Positions 62,204 to 64,000 of a stretch of DNA of 64,000 bases are shown here, piece after piece (the stretch's first letter is position 1; every line of letters starts with the position of its first letter). This stretch comes from Flexistipes sinusarabici DSM 4947 (GTDB taxonomy: Bacteria; Chrysiogenota; Deferribacteres; Deferribacterales; Flexistipitaceae): assembly GCF_000218625.1 (NCBI RefSeq), contig NC_015672.1:2145451-2209450 (forward strand). Direction: 5' to 3'. The notes under the pieces were generated by a model. The model did not search any database, had not been told where the DNA came from, and saw nothing but the letters and a program-made list of their open reading frames with translations. The translations under genes and the position numbers were made by a program.

Positions 62204-63487
62204 CTATAGACCGGATTTTTTCTCAATAAGACGCCCGAGATAGCGGGATTTTATCTGCTCTGCAGCAAGAACTTTCTTTACCGGCGGTAATTTCAATACT
62301 GACCCTATTATAGCCGCCATTGCTCTGTGTGAGGAAAGGGCTCTGTTATCAAAAATCAGGTGCTCAAGCCCGCCCCTTTCAATTGACATCATAACTGCTT
62401 TGTGAACAGAATTAACCGGAGTAATAACCCTTTTTTTACGAGGCTCCATACTAATGCACTGTGCAGGACATACGCGTACACAGACTCCGCATCCCAGGCA
62501 CCTGTTTTCATCAATATCAGCCTTTTTGTATCGTGGTTTAACCGGATTATTGGCAGAAACAAGGCTCATTGCCTCCACAGGGCAGACCTCAACACATTTA
62601 CCACAGCCCGTACAGTCATTATGTACAATTTCAGGCATGAAATTAGAGGTATGAACCGGATTCATCAGACCGAATTTTCTTGCAGCTATCATCGCCTCAC
62701 AACAACACCCGCAACAGTTACAAATAAACGAAACTTCATGCTGAACATTTTCACCGAATTGTACCAGATTATTTTCATAAGCCTCTGCAAGAAGCTCCAA
62801 TCCTTCTTTTTTACCCACCCGCCTAGCAAAACCATGTCTGATCAGTGAATCAGCGACCGTTCCGAAAGTCATGCAGATATCCATTGGTGCATCACACTTT
62901 TTTCCCAAATGCTGCATTTTATGGCGGCAGTAACACATACTGACACCCATATGTTCTGCTGTTTCAATAACTTTACTGGCTTTTTCGTAATCATAAACAA
63001 AGAGATCACTGTCCCTTGGGATGGTATCTTCATTAACAAAGGTTCTGCCCAGCTGGGTCTCACCATTTACAAAAAGAGCTTTTATAAAATCCTCTTCAAC
63101 TGTTATATACTGATAAAAAAGCTCGCTTAATAGCTTCTGATCGATATCGCCCCTTGTGCGCATCATTGAAAACTCAAAGAAACCTGCCATAGGCGGTGGC
63201 AGCACATAATGTTTTTCCCCTTTTATTGTCATATCAAGCAAAAGTACTCTGTCAGCAAGATTCTCCAGTATTCTGACTGCTTTCACTTCAGATACTTTCC
63301 ATATGCCGGCAGCCTTTTTTGAGGTAAACGGCTTAATGGGAAGCTGCGCAATAAGTGAAGCTTCCTCTTCACTCATAAGAACAGATAGAATTTTATATAA
63401 ATATTCTGAAGGAGGGGCACCCTGCGGAAATCTGTTCAGCCTGTTTGCAAGCTCGGCAAAACCTTTACGTGCAGTCAAATGTGCCAT
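62204..63487 (-). CDS. Winged-helix and two-[4Fe-4S] ferredoxin-domain protein
   Basis: The 427-residue protein has an N-terminal winged-helix-like region (about 20-110: FTSKKAAGIWKVSEVKAVRI) and a middle part with cysteines (MCYCRHKMQHLG, KKCDAPMDICMTF, CNCCGCCCEAM). Two ferredoxin motifs follow, CTGCGKCVEVCP and CLGCGVCVRVCP. It is a soluble iron-sulphur protein of a family found in anaerobes, with unknown partners. The fused helix-turn-helix suggests either redox-linked DNA binding or only a structural use of the fold. It faces the SDR operon tail to tail. Confidence 0.85.
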   Translation of the reverse strand: MAHLTARKGFAELANRLNRFPQGAPPSEYLYKILSVLMSEEEASLIAQLPIKPFTSKKAAGIWKVSEVKAVRILENLADRVLLLDMTIKGEKHYVLPPPMAGFFEFSMMRTRGDIDQKLLSELFYQYITVEEDFIKALFVNGETQLGRTFVNEDTIPRDSDLFVYDYEKASKVIETAEHMGVSMCYCRHKMQHLGKKCDAPMDICMTFGTVADSLIRHGFARRVGKKEGLELLAEAYENNLVQFGENVQHEVSFICNCCGCCCEAMIAARKFGLMNPVHTSNFMPEIVHNDCTGCGKCVEVCPVEAMSLVSANNPVKPRYKKADIDENRCLGCGVCVRVCPAQCISMEPRKKRVITPVNSVHKAVMMSIERGGLEHLIFDNRALSSHRAMAAIIGSVLKLPPVKKVLAAEQIKSRYLGRLIEKKSGL

Positions 63488-63628
63488 TTATCGTTTCCTT
63501 TTTTAAAATCTTTATAAAAGTATAACATTATAAAGCAAATCTTTAAAATATTTTAGCGAAAATTTTTAATTACACAATAATTGTCAACAATCGTTTGCCC
63601 GGCATATTTTTATTTTTTCAAAGACTTA

Positions 63629-63657
63629 TTGCTTTTTATCATATCATTGATTATAAT
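63629..63657 (+). promoter_or_regulatory. Sigma-70-type promoter of the DegT-family gene
   Basis: TTGCTT and a perfect TATAAT are 17 bases apart. The -10 is 30 bases from the start codon at 63687. Confidence 0.7.
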
Positions 63658-63686
63658 TTTTGTTTGTTTAAACTCAGGAGGCAAAT

Positions 63687-64000
63687 ATGATACCAATGCT
63701 GGATTTGAAAAGAGAACTTGCAGATATAGGAGACGAAATAAGCAAAGCCGTTGATAAAAGTATTGGGGAAACAAAATTTATTTTGGGACCTAATGTCAAA
63801 GAGTTTGAAAAAAATGCAGCTGATTATCTCGGCTGTAAATATACTGCCGGCGTTGCAAGTGGTACTGATGCACTTCATCTTGCATTAAAGGCTTCCGGAA
63901 TAAAGGAGAATGACGAGGTAATCACAACGCCCTTCACTTTTATAGCCACTGCTGAAGCCATAGTTTATTGCGGAGCAAAACCTGTTTTTGTGGACATCGA
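63687..64000 (+). CDS. DegT/DnrJ/EryC1-family sugar aminotransferase, 3' end outside window
   Basis: ATG at 63687 follows AGGAGG. The 104 visible codons read MIPMLDLKRELADIGDEISK, then KFILGPNVKEFEKNAADYL, GVASGTDALHLAL and TTPFTFIATAEAI, the N-terminal half of a PLP-dependent nucleotide-sugar aminotransferase. These make amino sugars for surface polysaccharides. The Schiff-base lysine lies outside the window. It probably starts a polysaccharide gene cluster to the right. Confidence 0.9.
   Translation, partial: MIPMLDLKRELADIGDEISKAVDKSIGETKFILGPNVKEFEKNAADYLGCKYTAGVASGTDALHLALKASGIKENDEVITTPFTFIATAEAIVYCGAKPVFVDI

Overview
The window is low-GC, gene-dense DNA from an anaerobic or microaerophilic Gram-negative bacterium. 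Signs are multihaem c-type cytochromes with signal peptides, a lipoprotein thioredoxin, a TRAP transporter, an alpha-type glycyl-tRNA synthetase, selenocysteine machinery and an FNR-type box. The gene mix fits a member of the Deferribacterota such as a Flexistipes- or Deferribacter-like organism, but this is inference and no rRNA or tRNA gene was seen to settle it.

Layout. 1-7106 (minus strand) is a respiratory cluster: an 11-haem cytochrome, an 8-site cytochrome with unusual CX3CH and CX4CH motifs, a membrane cytochrome b, an anchored trihaem cytochrome, an NHL-repeat protein, and a cytochrome with at least 20 haem motifs that runs off the left edge. It reads as a quinol-to-periplasm or extracellular electron conduit. 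7107-7999 is repeats. 8000-13956 holds a response-regulator cyclase, a TlpA-like thioredoxin, der, gltX and a PleD-like cyclase. 13964-20415 is a complete trpEGDCFBA operon behind a promoter, a Trp-rich leader peptide, an attenuator and a second terminator-like hairpin. 20607-24399 carries a YgbA-like protein, a small zinc-ribbon-like protein and an unusual cassette (solute-binding-like protein without signal peptide, UreG/HypB-like GTPase, ABC ATPase without permease) behind a perfect FNR-type palindrome. glyQ, argG and an M20 hydrolase follow.

28789-39832 is selA-selB-dprA-smg-topA-trmFO-xerC. dprA is split by an IS1380-family element, and removing the IS plus one 5-base duplication restores a 370-residue frame. 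40052-41666 (minus) is yedF-selD, where selD has an in-frame TGA at codon 13 followed by a hairpin, so SelD is itself a selenoprotein. An aminotransferase and a cyclopropane-fatty-acid synthase follow.

44490-53579 is an arsenic region: ArsR operator, arsR-arsM, an IS5-like element with a 6-base duplication, then an opposing operon with two glycosyltransferases of the arsenosugar/rSAM-associated types, an ArsS radical SAM protein fused to a second ArsM-like methyltransferase (broken by a one-base deletion in an A run), a MerA-like flavoprotein and a TVP38-type membrane protein.

54114-61961 is a self-contained ketone-body module: a PAS-AAA-Fis sigma-54 activator, two 20-base palindromes, a sigma-54 promoter, TRAP dctPQM, thiolase, one-chain 3-oxoacid CoA-transferase and a 3-hydroxybutyrate-dehydrogenase-like SDR. 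Together these would take up 3-hydroxybutyrate or acetoacetate and convert it to acetyl-CoA. The right edge has a winged-helix/ferredoxin protein and the start of a DegT-type aminotransferase.

The intergenic regions are unusual. They hold a small set of dispersed hairpin repeats with compensatory stem changes, inverted-repeat MITE-like elements, and drifting arrays of 7-8-base near-repeats. No CRISPR array was seen.
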